Positions 8,563 to 16,471 of a DNA stretch of 64,000 nucleotides are shown in pieces. A model generated the notes under the pieces. It had not been told where the DNA came from, searched no databases, and saw only the letters and a program-made list of their open reading frames with translations. The stretch is from Flavobacterium sp. 9R. GTDB lineage: Bacteria; Bacteroidota; Bacteroidia; Flavobacteriales; Flavobacteriaceae. The DNA is taken from assembly GCF_902506345.1 (NCBI RefSeq), contig NZ_LR733413.1, forward strand, positions 1 through 64,000, written 5' to 3'. The translations under genes and the position numbers were made by a program. Within the stretch, counting starts at the first letter, position 1, and every line of letters starts with the position of its first letter.

Positions 8563-8590
8563 GTAGAGACAAGTCGCGACTTGTCTCTAC
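8563..8590. repeat. 28-bp perfect palindrome, second copy, with T-run
   Basis: A perfect self-complementary 28-mer centred on CGCG (arm GTAGAGACAAGTCG), followed by nine T. In RNA it would form a long hairpin with a U-tail and so may also terminate era transcription. The sequence resembles REP-like palindromes found dispersed in many genomes. Confidence 0.8.
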
Positions 8591-8598
8591 TTTTTTTT

Positions 8599-8746
8599 TA
8601 GCCCAGATCGTAATGGAAACCCCGTAGTACCAAAAACTAGTGGTTCTTGTGCTGGCAGAGCGACCAACGGAAGCTCCTGCAAGCGCATTAGAACCGCAGT
8701 TTTTTGGAACGAGGAGTTGTAATGGAGAGCTGGATTAGCTCCTAAT
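8599..8746 (+). repeat. Dispersed structured element, copy A (possible flavo-1-type RNA)
   Basis: The left arm AGCCCAGATCGTAATGGAAA and right arm TTGTAATGGAGAGCTGGAT match the arms of four other elements in this window. Between them is an enlarged apical region with nested stems (GGTTCT / AGAACC; CAGAGC / GCTCCTG). The inner GC-rich module CAGAGCGACC...GGAAGCTCCTG is shared with copy D. The flavo-1 name is from memory of a Bacteroidota RNA motif and was not verified. Confidence 0.6.
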
Positions 8747-8754
8747 AGGTAGGG

Positions 8755-9249
8755 TTATTCAATAATTTTTAAAAAGACTTTTTCTAAGTCGTTCATTTGT
8801 TTTTCGCCGTTGGATCGGATTTGTCGGGCGATGACATAGAGCAGAAACCAAGCAAAAATCATCATAGAAAGTACGATTAAATCCCATTGTGTGGATTCTT
8901 TCAGGACATAATGTGTGTAGGCAATACCGCAAAACACGATGAAAGTACCTGCAATCATAAAATGGAGAAACATAAATAAGGTCCACAAAGTTGGGTCTGG
9001 CCCGAAGAGTCCACGGATATGGGTTTCGTTTTCGGATTTTTTTTCTAATTCGAGATGCAAATGGGGAGACCAATATCTTTTTTTATCACCTTTGATGTTG
9101 AGCCAAATGTGATAGCCTCTGATTTTGGCATAATAATCTGGCGATTTTTCATAGATGAATTTTTCGAATTTGGAACGTAAAATATCCGCGTTTTCGTTGA
9201 TGTCTTTGTAAAATCGTAGGCGTAATCTAATTTCGTTATCTGGGGTCAT
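8755..9249 (-). CDS. Conserved small membrane protein between era and der
   Basis: 164 residues from ATG 9249 (MTPDNEIRLRLRFYKDINENADIL). The frame runs on to 9351, but that would cross the der promoter region and adds no conserved-looking sequence. An N-terminal soluble part of about 95 residues (RGYHIWLNIKGDKKRYWSPHL, LHLELE) is followed by two membrane helices (about 97-121 and 128-148) and a short charged tail. I do not recognise the family. It is divergent from der. Function unknown. Confidence 0.75.
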   Translation of the reverse strand: MTPDNEIRLRLRFYKDINENADILRSKFEKFIYEKSPDYYAKIRGYHIWLNIKGDKKRYWSPHLHLELEKKSENETHIRGLFGPDPTLWTLFMFLHFMIAGTFIVFCGIAYTHYVLKESTQWDLIVLSMMIFAWFLLYVIARQIRSNGEKQMNDLEKVFLKIIE

Positions 9250-9327
9250 AGCTTTTGGGGAATTGGGTTTGGTATAGTTTAGTTGTGCTAATATATCAAA
9301 AAAATTGATTCTCATCGTTTTAAACAC

Positions 9328-9335
9328 TACCTTTG
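9328..9335 (+). promoter_or_regulatory. Candidate promoter for der (TTG-20-TACCTTTG)
   Basis: TACCTTTG matches the -7 consensus, with a TTG at 9305-9307 giving a 20-nt spacer, within the range known for Bacteroidota sigma-70 promoters. The der ATG at 9390 lies about 55 bp downstream. Confidence 0.6.
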
Positions 9336-9389
9336 CACGCCTTAACCGCAAAAGTGTGCGCTAAGGATAACTATTTGAATACGAATAAA

Positions 9390-10700
9390 ATGAATAATAT
9401 TGTTGCGATAGTAGGAAGACCTAATGTAGGGAAGTCAACCCTTTTTAATAGGCTGATACAAAGAAGAGAAGCTATTGTAGATTCAGTTTCTGGGGTAACC
9501 AGAGATAGAAACTATGGTAAAAGCGAGTGGAACGGAAAAGAGTTTTCTGTGATAGATACAGGTGGATATGTCCGCGGATCTGATGATGTTTTTGAGGGAG
9601 AAATCCGCAAACAAGTTGAATTGGCAATAGATGAAGCCGATGTGATTGTTTTTGTGGTAGATGTAGAAGAGGGAATTACACCGATGGATGAAACGGTGGC
9701 TAAGTTGTTGCGTAAAGTGACAAAACCTGTTTTATTGGCCGTAAATAAAGTAGATAATGCGATGCGTGAGAAAGACGCAGTGGAGTTTTATAATTTAGGA
9801 TTAGGAGAGTACTTTACTTTTGCGAGTATTTCTGGAAGTGGAACGGGAGATTTGTTGGATGCTTTGATCGAAGCTTTCCCAGTGAAACCAGAGCCTGTAA
9901 AAGAAGAAGTGGTTTTGCCACGTTTTGCTGTAGTAGGACGTCCTAATGCTGGAAAGTCAAGTTTTATCAATGCTTTGATTGGTCAAGATCGTTTTATGGT
10001 TACGGATATTGCGGGTACTACTCGTGATGCTATTGATACTAAATTTGATCGTTTTGGATTTGAATTTAATTTAGTAGATACAGCTGGAATTCGTCGTAAG
10101 GCCAAAGTAAAAGAAGACTTAGAGTTTTATTCTGTAATGCGTTCCGTTCGTGCTATTGAACACGCTGACGTTTGTATTTTGGTGATTGATGCTACTCGTG
10201 GTTTTGAAGGTCAGGACCAAAGTATTTTTTGGTTGGCAGAGAAAAATAGAAAAGGGGTAATCATTTTGGTTAACAAATGGGATTTGGTAGAAAAAGATAC
10301 GATGTCTACTCGTGATTACGAAGAGAAAATTAAAAAGGAATTGATGCCATTTACAGATGTGCCTATTCTTTTTGTTTCGGCTTTGACTAAACAACGTTTG
10401 TTGAAAGCGCTTGAAGCGACTGTAAAAGTATATGAGGATAGACAACAAAGAATACCTACTTCTAAGTTTAACGAATTTATGTTGAAGGTTATCGAGGCCT
10501 ATCCACCACCAGCTACTAAGGGGAAATATGTGAAGATTAAATATTGTATGCAGTTGCCAACAGCTACACCGCAATTTGTGTTTTTCGCGAATTTACCACA
10601 ATACGTAAAAGAACCTTACAAACGCTATTTAGAAAATAAAATTAGAGAACAATGGGATTTTTCTGGTGTTCCGATTGATATTTATATTAGAGAGAAGTAA
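9390..10700 (+). CDS. der: Ribosome-associated GTPase Der (EngA)
   Basis: 436 residues from ATG 9390 ([20 protein letters not shown]); the upstream extension to 9333 overlaps the promoter and is rejected. Two tandem G domains are visible: [17 protein letters not shown] in the first, and [24 protein letters not shown] in the second, followed by the KH-like C-terminal domain ([17 protein letters not shown] ... [21 protein letters not shown]). Der is essential for 50S subunit maturation. The length is normal. A terminator follows directly. Confidence 0.97.
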   Translation: MNNIVAIVGRPNVGKSTLFNRLIQRREAIVDSVSGVTRDRNYGKSEWNGKEFSVIDTGGYVRGSDDVFEGEIRKQVELAIDEADVIVFVVDVEEGITPMDETVAKLLRKVTKPVLLAVNKVDNAMREKDAVEFYNLGLGEYFTFASISGSGTGDLLDALIEAFPVKPEPVKEEVVLPRFAVVGRPNAGKSSFINALIGQDRFMVTDIAGTTRDAIDTKFDRFGFEFNLVDTAGIRRKAKVKEDLEFYSVMRSVRAIEHADVCILVIDATRGFEGQDQSIFWLAEKNRKGVIILVNKWDLVEKDTMSTRDYEEKIKKELMPFTDVPILFVSALTKQRLLKALEATVKVYEDRQQRIPTSKFNEFMLKVIEAYPPPATKGKYVKIKYCMQLPTATPQFVFFANLPQYVKEPYKRYLENKIREQWDFSGVPIDIYIREK

Positions 10701-10717
10701 AAGAAAAGTGAACATAA

Positions 10718-10756
10718 AAAAGCCTCCAAAATTTTGATTTTGGAGGCTTTTCTTTT
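10718..10756 (+). terminator. Bidirectional terminator between der and a secreted-protein gene
   Basis: Long stem AAGCCTCCAAAAT / ATTTTGGAGGCTT with A-rich and T-rich flanks, between convergent genes. Confidence 0.85.
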
Positions 10757-10765
10757 GGATTAGAT

Positions 10766-11788
10766 TTACTCAATTCCTACACAAAACAGTTTCAATTTGA
10801 GCTTGTAATCAGGGTTTAGCGGTTCATTGGTTTGTGCTAAACGTTGCGATCCTACATTCGCTGGACAAGCAATATCATTGGTAGCGTCGTAAATGATTCT
10901 TTTACCGTTTGAGTTTAGGAGTAATTCTTTGGGAACATAGATTTGTACTTTGGTAATCGAATAGCCTGAAGGAAAATAGCGGACATAATATCCGTCAGGA
11001 TGTAAGGTCCAAATGCCACTTGGTACATCGGTTCTTGGTGGTGCAAAACCAGCAATGATAGCATATTTTTCCATCTCAGCATAGCTGTAGTTTCCTGAGG
11101 CAACCAATTTTCGGATTTGATTTTCGGCTTCAAAAATAGTTTGAATTCCTTCTGGTAATTTGCTTTTTGCTTTTTCCATTATATTACCAGGTAATATGCC
11201 TAGCGCGCCACCTTCTAATTTCAATAAGTCTTGCGGTGAAAGTAAAGTGATAGCTGTCAACTTTATTTGGCCACTATAATCGGCGAATTTAGTTCGAGCA
11301 ATAATTGCCCATAACAACATTTGGATATCGTGTTGGTGTACTTCTGGATGTTTTTCAGCATTTTTTAAAATCGTAGTTACAATTTCCTCCTTTGGACCCA
11401 AAGTCGGGGCATACATATAACCATCGCCACTAGAAGGAGCAAAAGTTCCTGCCATCAAACAATAACTTTTGGTAGTCATTTCATAAAATCCCTCACAAAG
11501 GACATAGCCACCATCAGGAGCTTTGGGAAGTAAATAAAGCGGTTGCGCTTTTTCGTTAGCTTTAAAATCAGGAAGTTTAGATCCAGTTTTGTCTACATCT
11601 TCGAATGAAGTGGTTATGGCAGCAGGTTGTTTCAGGATTTTGTCAACCCCTAATGCTTTTGACGCGACAGCCGATCCCGCACTTAACACTTTGTCTTTAA
11701 GTCCGCCAAATTGGGCATAAGCGGTAAAAGTCAAAGAGGTTTGTAGTAAGATAATGAAGTAGCTTGTTTTTAATAGGTTCATTTTCAT
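10766..11788 (-). CDS. Exported protein of unknown function
   Basis: 340 residues with a signal peptide (LLKTSYFIILLQTSLTFTAYAQ, cleavage near 25). The mature part has no motif I recognise. Features include GFYEMTTKSYCLMAGTFAPSSGDGYMYAPTLGPKEE, a helical middle (HQHDIQMLLWAIIARTKF) and a C-terminal part with NSNGKRIIYDATNDIACPANVGSQRLAQTNEP. No lipobox, T9SS C-terminal domain or membrane segment after the signal was seen, so it is probably periplasmic. Start ATG 11788 (MKMNLL) or 11782. It reads in the same direction as the next gene but is separated from it by 93 bp. Confidence 0.65.
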   Translation of the reverse strand: MKMNLLKTSYFIILLQTSLTFTAYAQFGGLKDKVLSAGSAVASKALGVDKILKQPAAITTSFEDVDKTGSKLPDFKANEKAQPLYLLPKAPDGGYVLCEGFYEMTTKSYCLMAGTFAPSSGDGYMYAPTLGPKEEIVTTILKNAEKHPEVHQHDIQMLLWAIIARTKFADYSGQIKLTAITLLSPQDLLKLEGGALGILPGNIMEKAKSKLPEGIQTIFEAENQIRKLVASGNYSYAEMEKYAIIAGFAPPRTDVPSGIWTLHPDGYYVRYFPSGYSITKVQIYVPKELLLNSNGKRIIYDATNDIACPANVGSQRLAQTNEPLNPDYKLKLKLFCVGIE

Positions 11789-11881
11789 AAATATAGGGCG
11801 TTTAAAATCAGCCCAAATATAAAGGAATAAATATTTTCGTACTACTTTATTTATGAAAAAAAGTAAAACTTAATAAATTCT

Positions 11882-12649
11882 TTACCAATGCATTTTATGA
11901 AAAATACTCAGTCTTATGATGTCTCTATTGAAATAGTCGACCCCGCTAGGACGTTGTTGAAAGCTCTTTAGATACCCAAGTTCCACAGAGATATTTTTGT
12001 TGATGCCATATTGTAAGGCAGCATAGATTCTATTTTGGTCGAAGGTGTTGTAGAAGATACTTTTTCCAGCATTTAGCATAATCTCATCATATACAATTGC
12101 TTTGAGATATTGTTTTTCTTTTTCCCAAAACTGAAATTCTGTCTGCAATCGGTAACGAAATCGCCAACTGAAGGTAGTGCCATCTATAAGTCCTGTTTTA
12201 GAAGCGTTGTGTATGAACCGTTCTTCAACCTGTAGTCTTTGGTTGAGGGTTATCTTTTTTAGATTGAACTTATACGTTACATCCTGCTGTCCTCTATATT
12301 CAGGAATTTCAAAATCAAAGTCCTGTTTTGGGTCTTGTGTATAAACTGAAAAGTAAGTGAAACCAGCTCCAGTTTCTATATTTGAATTCCATTTGTATCT
12401 ACCTTGGATTCTAAAAACAAATAGATTTTCGGCAATTGGTTTCAAGAAAACGCGATTGTCAAATTCTGTATGAATGGACCAATTGTCGTTTACCGTCAGT
12501 AAATTATAATAGCGAATCCATAGAATATTCTGATGATCAACTTTTTTTTCATTTTGTGCCGAGCTAAGTGTACAAAGGAATAGTAGTATAGGATTCAAAA
12601 GACTGTTGTATCTACCTATTTTTTTGTTTGTATAAAAATGTGTTTTCAA
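11882..12649 (-). CDS. DUF2490 family outer-membrane protein
   Basis: 255 residues: signal peptide (about 1-31, LLNPILLFLCTLSSAQ) then a beta-strand pattern rich in aromatic residues (ILWIRYYNLLTVNDNWSIHTEFDNRVF, FRIQGRYKWNSNIETGAGFTYFS, FSWRFRYRLQTEF, ISVELGYLKSFQ) typical of DUF2490 barrels. Function is unknown. The start is TTG: no ATG occurs in frame between the upstream stop and the signal peptide. The downstream terminus ends in an aromatic-rich strand (IIRLSIFHKMHW), as in many outer-membrane proteins. Confidence 0.8.
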   Translation of the reverse strand: MKTHFYTNKKIGRYNSLLNPILLFLCTLSSAQNEKKVDHQNILWIRYYNLLTVNDNWSIHTEFDNRVFLKPIAENLFVFRIQGRYKWNSNIETGAGFTYFSVYTQDPKQDFDFEIPEYRGQQDVTYKFNLKKITLNQRLQVEERFIHNASKTGLIDGTTFSWRFRYRLQTEFQFWEKEKQYLKAIVYDEIMLNAGKSIFYNTFDQNRIYAALQYGINKNISVELGYLKSFQQRPSGVDYFNRDIIRLSIFHKMHW

Positions 12650-12775
12650 TAGAAAAAATAAATTTGACGCAAATATATATTATTAATTCTATAAAATTAG
12701 TAGAATTATTAAAATATTTTTTATCTAAAAGCAAAGCGCTGATTAACAAGGTTTTTTTGGTTTGGTTTTAAAATA

Positions 12776-12811
12776 AAAACAGCGCAATGAACTATCATTG
12801 CGCTGTTTTTT
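12776..12811 (-). terminator. Terminator after the TPM-domain operon
   Basis: A 13-bp stem AACAGCGCAATGA / TCATTGCGCTGTT with T-rich sequence on both sides; most likely it ends the minus-strand operon whose last stop is at 12855. Confidence 0.8.
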
Positions 12812-12854
12812 ATGCTTTTGTGAATGTGTTTTTACACTAAAGTAGAAGTTTTAC

Positions 12855-13667
12855 TTACCAACTTCCACTCGAACCTCCACCAGAGAATCCGCCACCGCCG
12901 AATCCGCCTCCGAATCCGCCACCGCCAAAACCTCCGCCAGATGAACCACCAAATCCGCCTCCGCCGCCACGGCCAAGGTTACTTAAAATGATAACATCTA
13001 GTAGGCTAGGGCCTCCGCCTCCTCGGTTTCCTGAATTGCCACCGCCTTTGTTTTTAGAGAAAATAATAATCAGCACGACAACAATAAAAATCAAAGGTAA
13101 AATGGGAAAGCTTTTTCCTGAAGCTTTTTTTCGTTCTCCTTTGTATTTACCTTTGAAAACATCAAAAAGCGCATCGGTTCCTTTATCTATTCCTTTATAA
13201 TAACTTCCTGCCTTGAATTCTGGTGTAATGATATTTCGGATGATTTCTCCTCCAATTCCAGCAGTTAGTCGGTCTTCGAGTCCGTAACCAGGATTAATGG
13301 CTATTTTTCTATCATTTTTAGCAATCAAAATGATGACACCATTATCTTCCTTGGCTTGTCCTATTCCCCAAGTATGCGCCCAATTGGTCGCCAGTTGATT
13401 GACGTTTTCATTCTTCAGACTTTCAATAGAAATTACTACAATCTGAGTGGTAGTCGAATCCGAATAGCGAACTAATTTTTCTTCTAGTTGCGCTTTTTCT
13501 TCAGCACTAAATAAATTCGCATAATCGTAGACCGAAGTTTGAAAACTAGGTTTTTCTGGAATAGTAAATTGTGCAAAGGTGTACTGAAACGTTAAGAATG
13601 CTATAAGCAAAAGAGGTAATCGAAAAATCCCGTTGGAATTTGAAGCATTTAATTTGGAATTTTTCAT
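12855..13667 (-). CDS. TPM-domain membrane protein with glycine-rich tail
   Basis: 270 residues: signal peptide (about 12-32), TPM domain (about 40-175: VYDYANLFSAEEKAQLEEKLVRYSDSTTTQIVVISI, WGIGQAKEDNGVIILIAKNDRKIAINPGYGLEDRLTAG), one membrane helix (FPILPLIFIVVVLIIIF), then a strongly Gly/Ser-rich C-terminus ending SGGGSSGSW. TPM proteins (YgcG-like) have been linked to photosystem repair in plants and to weak phosphatase activity; the bacterial role is unclear. It is the last gene of the LemA/TPM operon, 3 bp after the previous stop. LemA and TPM genes are commonly adjacent. Confidence 0.9.
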   Translation of the reverse strand: MKNSKLNASNSNGIFRLPLLLIAFLTFQYTFAQFTIPEKPSFQTSVYDYANLFSAEEKAQLEEKLVRYSDSTTTQIVVISIESLKNENVNQLATNWAHTWGIGQAKEDNGVIILIAKNDRKIAINPGYGLEDRLTAGIGGEIIRNIITPEFKAGSYYKGIDKGTDALFDVFKGKYKGERKKASGKSFPILPLIFIVVVLIIIFSKNKGGGNSGNRGGGGPSLLDVIILSNLGRGGGGGFGGSSGGGFGGGGFGGGFGGGGFSGGGSSGSW

Positions 13668-13670
13668 AGA

Positions 13671-14108
13671 TTATCCTTTAGAAATTTCGTTTGACAATTC
13701 ATTAGTATCACCTTCTTGCCAAGGGAAATATTTTTTAAGTTGTTCTCCAGCATTTAAAATACCATCAATCAAACCTTGTTTGTAATTTCCTAATTTGAAT
13801 TGGCTCACCATAGCATCGCGAGTGCAGTCCCAAAAATCAGGAGCTACTACATCGTTTATGCCTTTATCGCCACAAATCACAAAGGTTTTGTCATTCACTG
13901 CAAGATAAATGAGTACACCATTTTGTAATTCGGTAGCATCCATATTGAGTTCGTGAAAAACCTCCATAGCACGGTCATAAGCATCAAGAGAAGTGGTAGC
14001 TTCTATATGAACTCTAATCTCGCCCGAAGTATTCTTTTCTGCCACACGAATGGCTTCTACTATGGCACTTTCCTCTTCTTTAGTTAAAAAGTCTTCTACT
14101 TTTGACAT
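13671..14108 (-). CDS. Cytoplasmic TPM-domain protein
   Basis: 145 residues from ATG 14108 (MSKVEDFLTKEEESAIVEAIRVAEKNT). The longer frame would read through the hairpin at 14130-14158, so it is rejected. It is a TPM domain (SGEIRVHIEATTSLDAYDRAMEVFHELNM, NGVLIYLAVNDKTFVICGDKGINDVV, FWDCTRDAM, KQGLIDGILNAGEQLKKYFPW) without signal peptide or membrane helix. It is paralogous to the membrane TPM gene that follows. The two paralogues after LemA form a conserved Bacteroidota arrangement. Function is not established. Confidence 0.88.
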   Translation of the reverse strand: MSKVEDFLTKEEESAIVEAIRVAEKNTSGEIRVHIEATTSLDAYDRAMEVFHELNMDATELQNGVLIYLAVNDKTFVICGDKGINDVVAPDFWDCTRDAMVSQFKLGNYKQGLIDGILNAGEQLKKYFPWQEGDTNELSNEISKG

Positions 14109-14129
14109 TTGTTTAGTTTTTTTATTGGT

Positions 14130-14158
14130 ATAAAAAAAGCCCCTCCTTCGGAGGGGTT
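14130..14158 (-). terminator. Terminator-like hairpin inside the LemA-TPM operon
   Basis: On the minus strand, AACCCCTCC pairs with GGAGGGGCT around a GAA loop and is followed by seven T, 9 nt after the lemA stop and 22 nt before the TPM start. It could lower expression of the TPM genes relative to lemA. The CCCCTCC-type hairpin is also a frequent dispersed repeat in this group. Confidence 0.7.
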
Positions 14159-14166
14159 GGGGAGGT

Positions 14167-14754
14167 TTAGAATTTAACTTCCACAGGTTTTTCTGCACCT
14201 TCAACAGCTTGGAAATAAGCTTTTTCTTTGAAACCAAACATTCCAGCAAAAATAGAGTTAGGGAAGGTTTTTATGTGCGTATTGTAAGGTTTAACCGCTT
14301 CGTTGAAACGAGTTCTGGCAGTCAAAATTTGATTTTCAGTGCTAGCTAGTTCGTCTTGTAATTTCAAGAAATTTTCGTTTGCTTTTAAATCAGGGTACTT
14401 TTCAACAGAAACTAATAATTTCGATAATGAAGAGGAAACACCTGATTGTGCAGAGTTGAATGCGGTTAATTGTTCTGGGGTAATGTTGGTTGGGTCAACA
14501 GTAACCGAAGTAGCTTTTGCACGGGCTTCAATAACTGCAGTCAATGTGCTTTTTTCAAAGTCAGCAGCACCTTTAACAGTATTTACTAAGTTTCCAATCA
14601 AGTCATTTCTTCTTTGGTAAGAAGTATTGACATTACCCCATGCTTCGTTGATGGTTTGTTCGTAACCAACAGCAGTGTTGTTAATTCCTTTCACCCAGCT
14701 ATAAATTCCAAATATCACTACAGCTGCAATAATCCAAGGCAAAAATCTTCTCAT
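14167..14754 (-). CDS. lemA: LemA family protein
   Basis: 195 residues: one N-terminal membrane helix (MRRFLPWIIAAVVIFGIYSWV) followed by the LemA helical domain (NEAWGNVNTSYQRRNDLIGNLVNTVKGAADFEKSTLTAVIEARAKA, LLVSVEKYPDLKANENFLKLQDELASTENQILTARTRFNEAVKPYNTHIKTFPNSIFAGMFGFKEKAYF). Both match the family closely over full length. The protein is anchored with the domain outside the cytoplasm or in the periplasm. The molecular function is unknown. It sits between the MerR gene (31 bp upstream) and the TPM genes. Confidence 0.93.
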   Translation of the reverse strand: MRRFLPWIIAAVVIFGIYSWVKGINNTAVGYEQTINEAWGNVNTSYQRRNDLIGNLVNTVKGAADFEKSTLTAVIEARAKATSVTVDPTNITPEQLTAFNSAQSGVSSSLSKLLVSVEKYPDLKANENFLKLQDELASTENQILTARTRFNEAVKPYNTHIKTFPNSIFAGMFGFKEKAYFQAVEGAEKPVEVKF

Positions 14755-14785
14755 GTTTATTTAATTTAGTTGTTAATTTTAATTT

Positions 14786-15118
14786 TTAAAGTTCTGTTTT
14801 TATTTGTATTAATTGTGTTTTTATGGCTTCTAATTTTCGAATAATTTCAAATTTATCCAAGGTTTTCTTTTGACCTTCTTTCAAATGGGTTTTAGCGCCT
14901 TCTAAAGTAAAGCCTCTTTCTTTGACCAAATGATAGATTAATTGTAAATTTTTGACATCTTCGGGAGTAAACATTCGGTTCCCCTTGGCATTTTTTTTTG
15001 GTTTTAAAATATCAAATTCACTATCCCAGAATCGAATTAAAGAGGCGTTAACGCCAAAAGCTTTGGCCACTTCGCCAATGCTGTAATATCTTTTATCTGG
15101 TGCTAATTCTATATGCAT
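14786..15118 (-). CDS. MerR family transcriptional regulator
   Basis: 110 residues. The N-terminal winged-helix MerR domain is clear: RYYSIGEVAKAFGVNASLIRFWDSEFDILKPKKNAKGNRMFTPEDVKNLQLIYHLVKERGFTLEGAKTHLKE, followed by a short helix (KTLDKFEIIRKLEAIKTQL) likely to dimerise. There is no effector domain and no metal-binding cysteines, so it belongs to the short minimal MerR class. It is inside the operon M23-MerR-LemA-TPM-TPM and may regulate it; the target is not shown by the sequence. Confidence 0.9.
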   Translation of the reverse strand: MHIELAPDKRYYSIGEVAKAFGVNASLIRFWDSEFDILKPKKNAKGNRMFTPEDVKNLQLIYHLVKERGFTLEGAKTHLKEGQKKTLDKFEIIRKLEAIKTQLIQIKTEL

Positions 15119-15178
15119 TTTCTCTTGTTTTTTTAACGCTCTTTTTATAATTATACGAACCGATTACTGTTTAAAATA

Positions 15179-16150
15179 TTAATCTAGTGACTGGTTTTCT
15201 TGGTTGGCAGCATTAGAAATAGCAACATATTCTACCGCTGAAATTGAACCGTAATAAAAATTCAACGGATTCACTACTTTACCATTTTTATGCACTTCAT
15301 AATGCAAATGCGGAGCTTCCGAACGTCCTGTGCTTCCTACATAACCAATGATGTCTCCTCTTTTAACACGCTGTCCCGCTCTGCATTTGTATTTACTCAA
15401 ATGTGCATAGAGTGATTCGTAACCATAACCATGCCGAATTACAATATGATTCCCAAATCCAGAAGCTGAGTTGTCTGCTCTAGCTACAATTCCGTCGCCA
15501 CTAGCAAAAATTGGTGTTCCCGTTTTTGCCGTAAAATCCATTCCCTCATGCATTTTACGTGCTTTAGTAAACGGATCGGTACGATAACCAAAACCAGAAG
15601 CAACATGTCTTAATTTTTCATTTTGCACTGGCTGAATGGCAGGAATACTGGCCAAAAAGTCCTGTTTGGCTTCTGCCAATTTCAAAATAGCATCTAAAGA
15701 TTTTGATTGAATCGCCAATTCTTTACTCAAAACATCTACTTTCTTCGTAGTTCTAATCACCAATTCAGAATTGTTATAACCTTGCAAAGCAACATAACTT
15801 TTTTTGTAGCCCGATTTACGCTCTTCTTCAGTTATGGGAGCCGTATTAAAATAGGTTCTGTACAAATTATTGTCTCTCTCAGCCATTTGGTCAGCAACTA
15901 CTTGCAATTGCTCCAGTTTTTTATTTAAAATCGAATAATTTAGCCTCAAATTTTCAATCTCTCTTTGCTGAGCTCTATCATTTGGAGTCTTAAAATAAGG
16001 CACATTCAATAGAATCACAAACGACAAAAAACCAAACAAAGCCGAAGCAACAATAAATAAGGCAGCAAAACCAAACTTTTTTCTCTTCTTGGGCGTAATT
16101 TTTCGGTACGCTAATTTTTCGGAATCGTAATAATATTTTACTTTCGCCAT
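15179..16150 (-). CDS. M23 family metallopeptidase (peptidoglycan endopeptidase)
   Basis: 323 residues: short basic cytoplasmic N-terminus, one membrane helix (about 28-50), a coiled-coil region (about 60-100, LRLNYSILNKKLEQLQVVADQMAERD), and a C-terminal LytM domain with the zinc ligands of M23 peptidases: H and D in HEGMDFTAKTG, and the HxH motif in APHLHYEVHKNGKVVNP. GYGYESLYAHLSK and QRVKRGDIIGYVGSTGRS complete the fold, so it looks catalytically active. It is likely a periplasmic cell-wall hydrolase. It is first in the minus-strand operon and divergent from alaS. Confidence 0.93.
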   Translation of the reverse strand: MAKVKYYYDSEKLAYRKITPKKRKKFGFAALFIVASALFGFLSFVILLNVPYFKTPNDRAQQREIENLRLNYSILNKKLEQLQVVADQMAERDNNLYRTYFNTAPITEEERKSGYKKSYVALQGYNNSELVIRTTKKVDVLSKELAIQSKSLDAILKLAEAKQDFLASIPAIQPVQNEKLRHVASGFGYRTDPFTKARKMHEGMDFTAKTGTPIFASGDGIVARADNSASGFGNHIVIRHGYGYESLYAHLSKYKCRAGQRVKRGDIIGYVGSTGRSEAPHLHYEVHKNGKVVNPLNFYYGSISAVEYVAISNAANQENQSLD

Positions 16151-16246
16151 AGTTTAAAATACCCTATTTTTGCAACCTGTAAAGAGTTAGTCGAACAAAT
16201 TTAATAAATGTTTCAAATCTTCTTTCTTTTTACATAAATAAAATAA

Positions 16247-16389
16247 GGGCCTAATCCAGCTATTCGTTGCAAGTTCTCGGTTACAAGCCTTTTTTTTCTA
16301 GCTACGTCAGGAGCTTCCTCCGGTCGCTCTGCCCCAGCAAGAAAAAAATAGTCTTCTAATCCTCAAAGCTTTCCACTACTATCTGGGGC
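16247..16389 (-). repeat. Dispersed structured element, copy D (possible flavo-1-type RNA)
   Basis: On the minus strand, the left arm CCCCAGATAGTAGTGGAAAG and the right arm GCAACGAATAGCTGGATTAGG match the other copies. The inner module CAGAGCGACCGGAGGAAGCTCCTG is nearly the same as in copy A. It fills most of the 321-bp gap between the M23 gene and alaS. A TATTTTTG box at 16165-16172 on the plus strand could start an alaS transcript that includes the complement of this element. Confidence 0.6.
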
Positions 16390-16471
16390 AAAAGTTGAGC
16401 GGTTACATTCCCGTTTCGTCATTTCGAGACACTCAAGAACCCATCAACAAATAACCGATTAAAAAATAGAA

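Noticed and set aside
8168..8572. 134-residue minus-strand frame over the 3' end of era
   Set aside because: Antisense to the conserved KH domain and ending in the palindromes; no recognised protein features.
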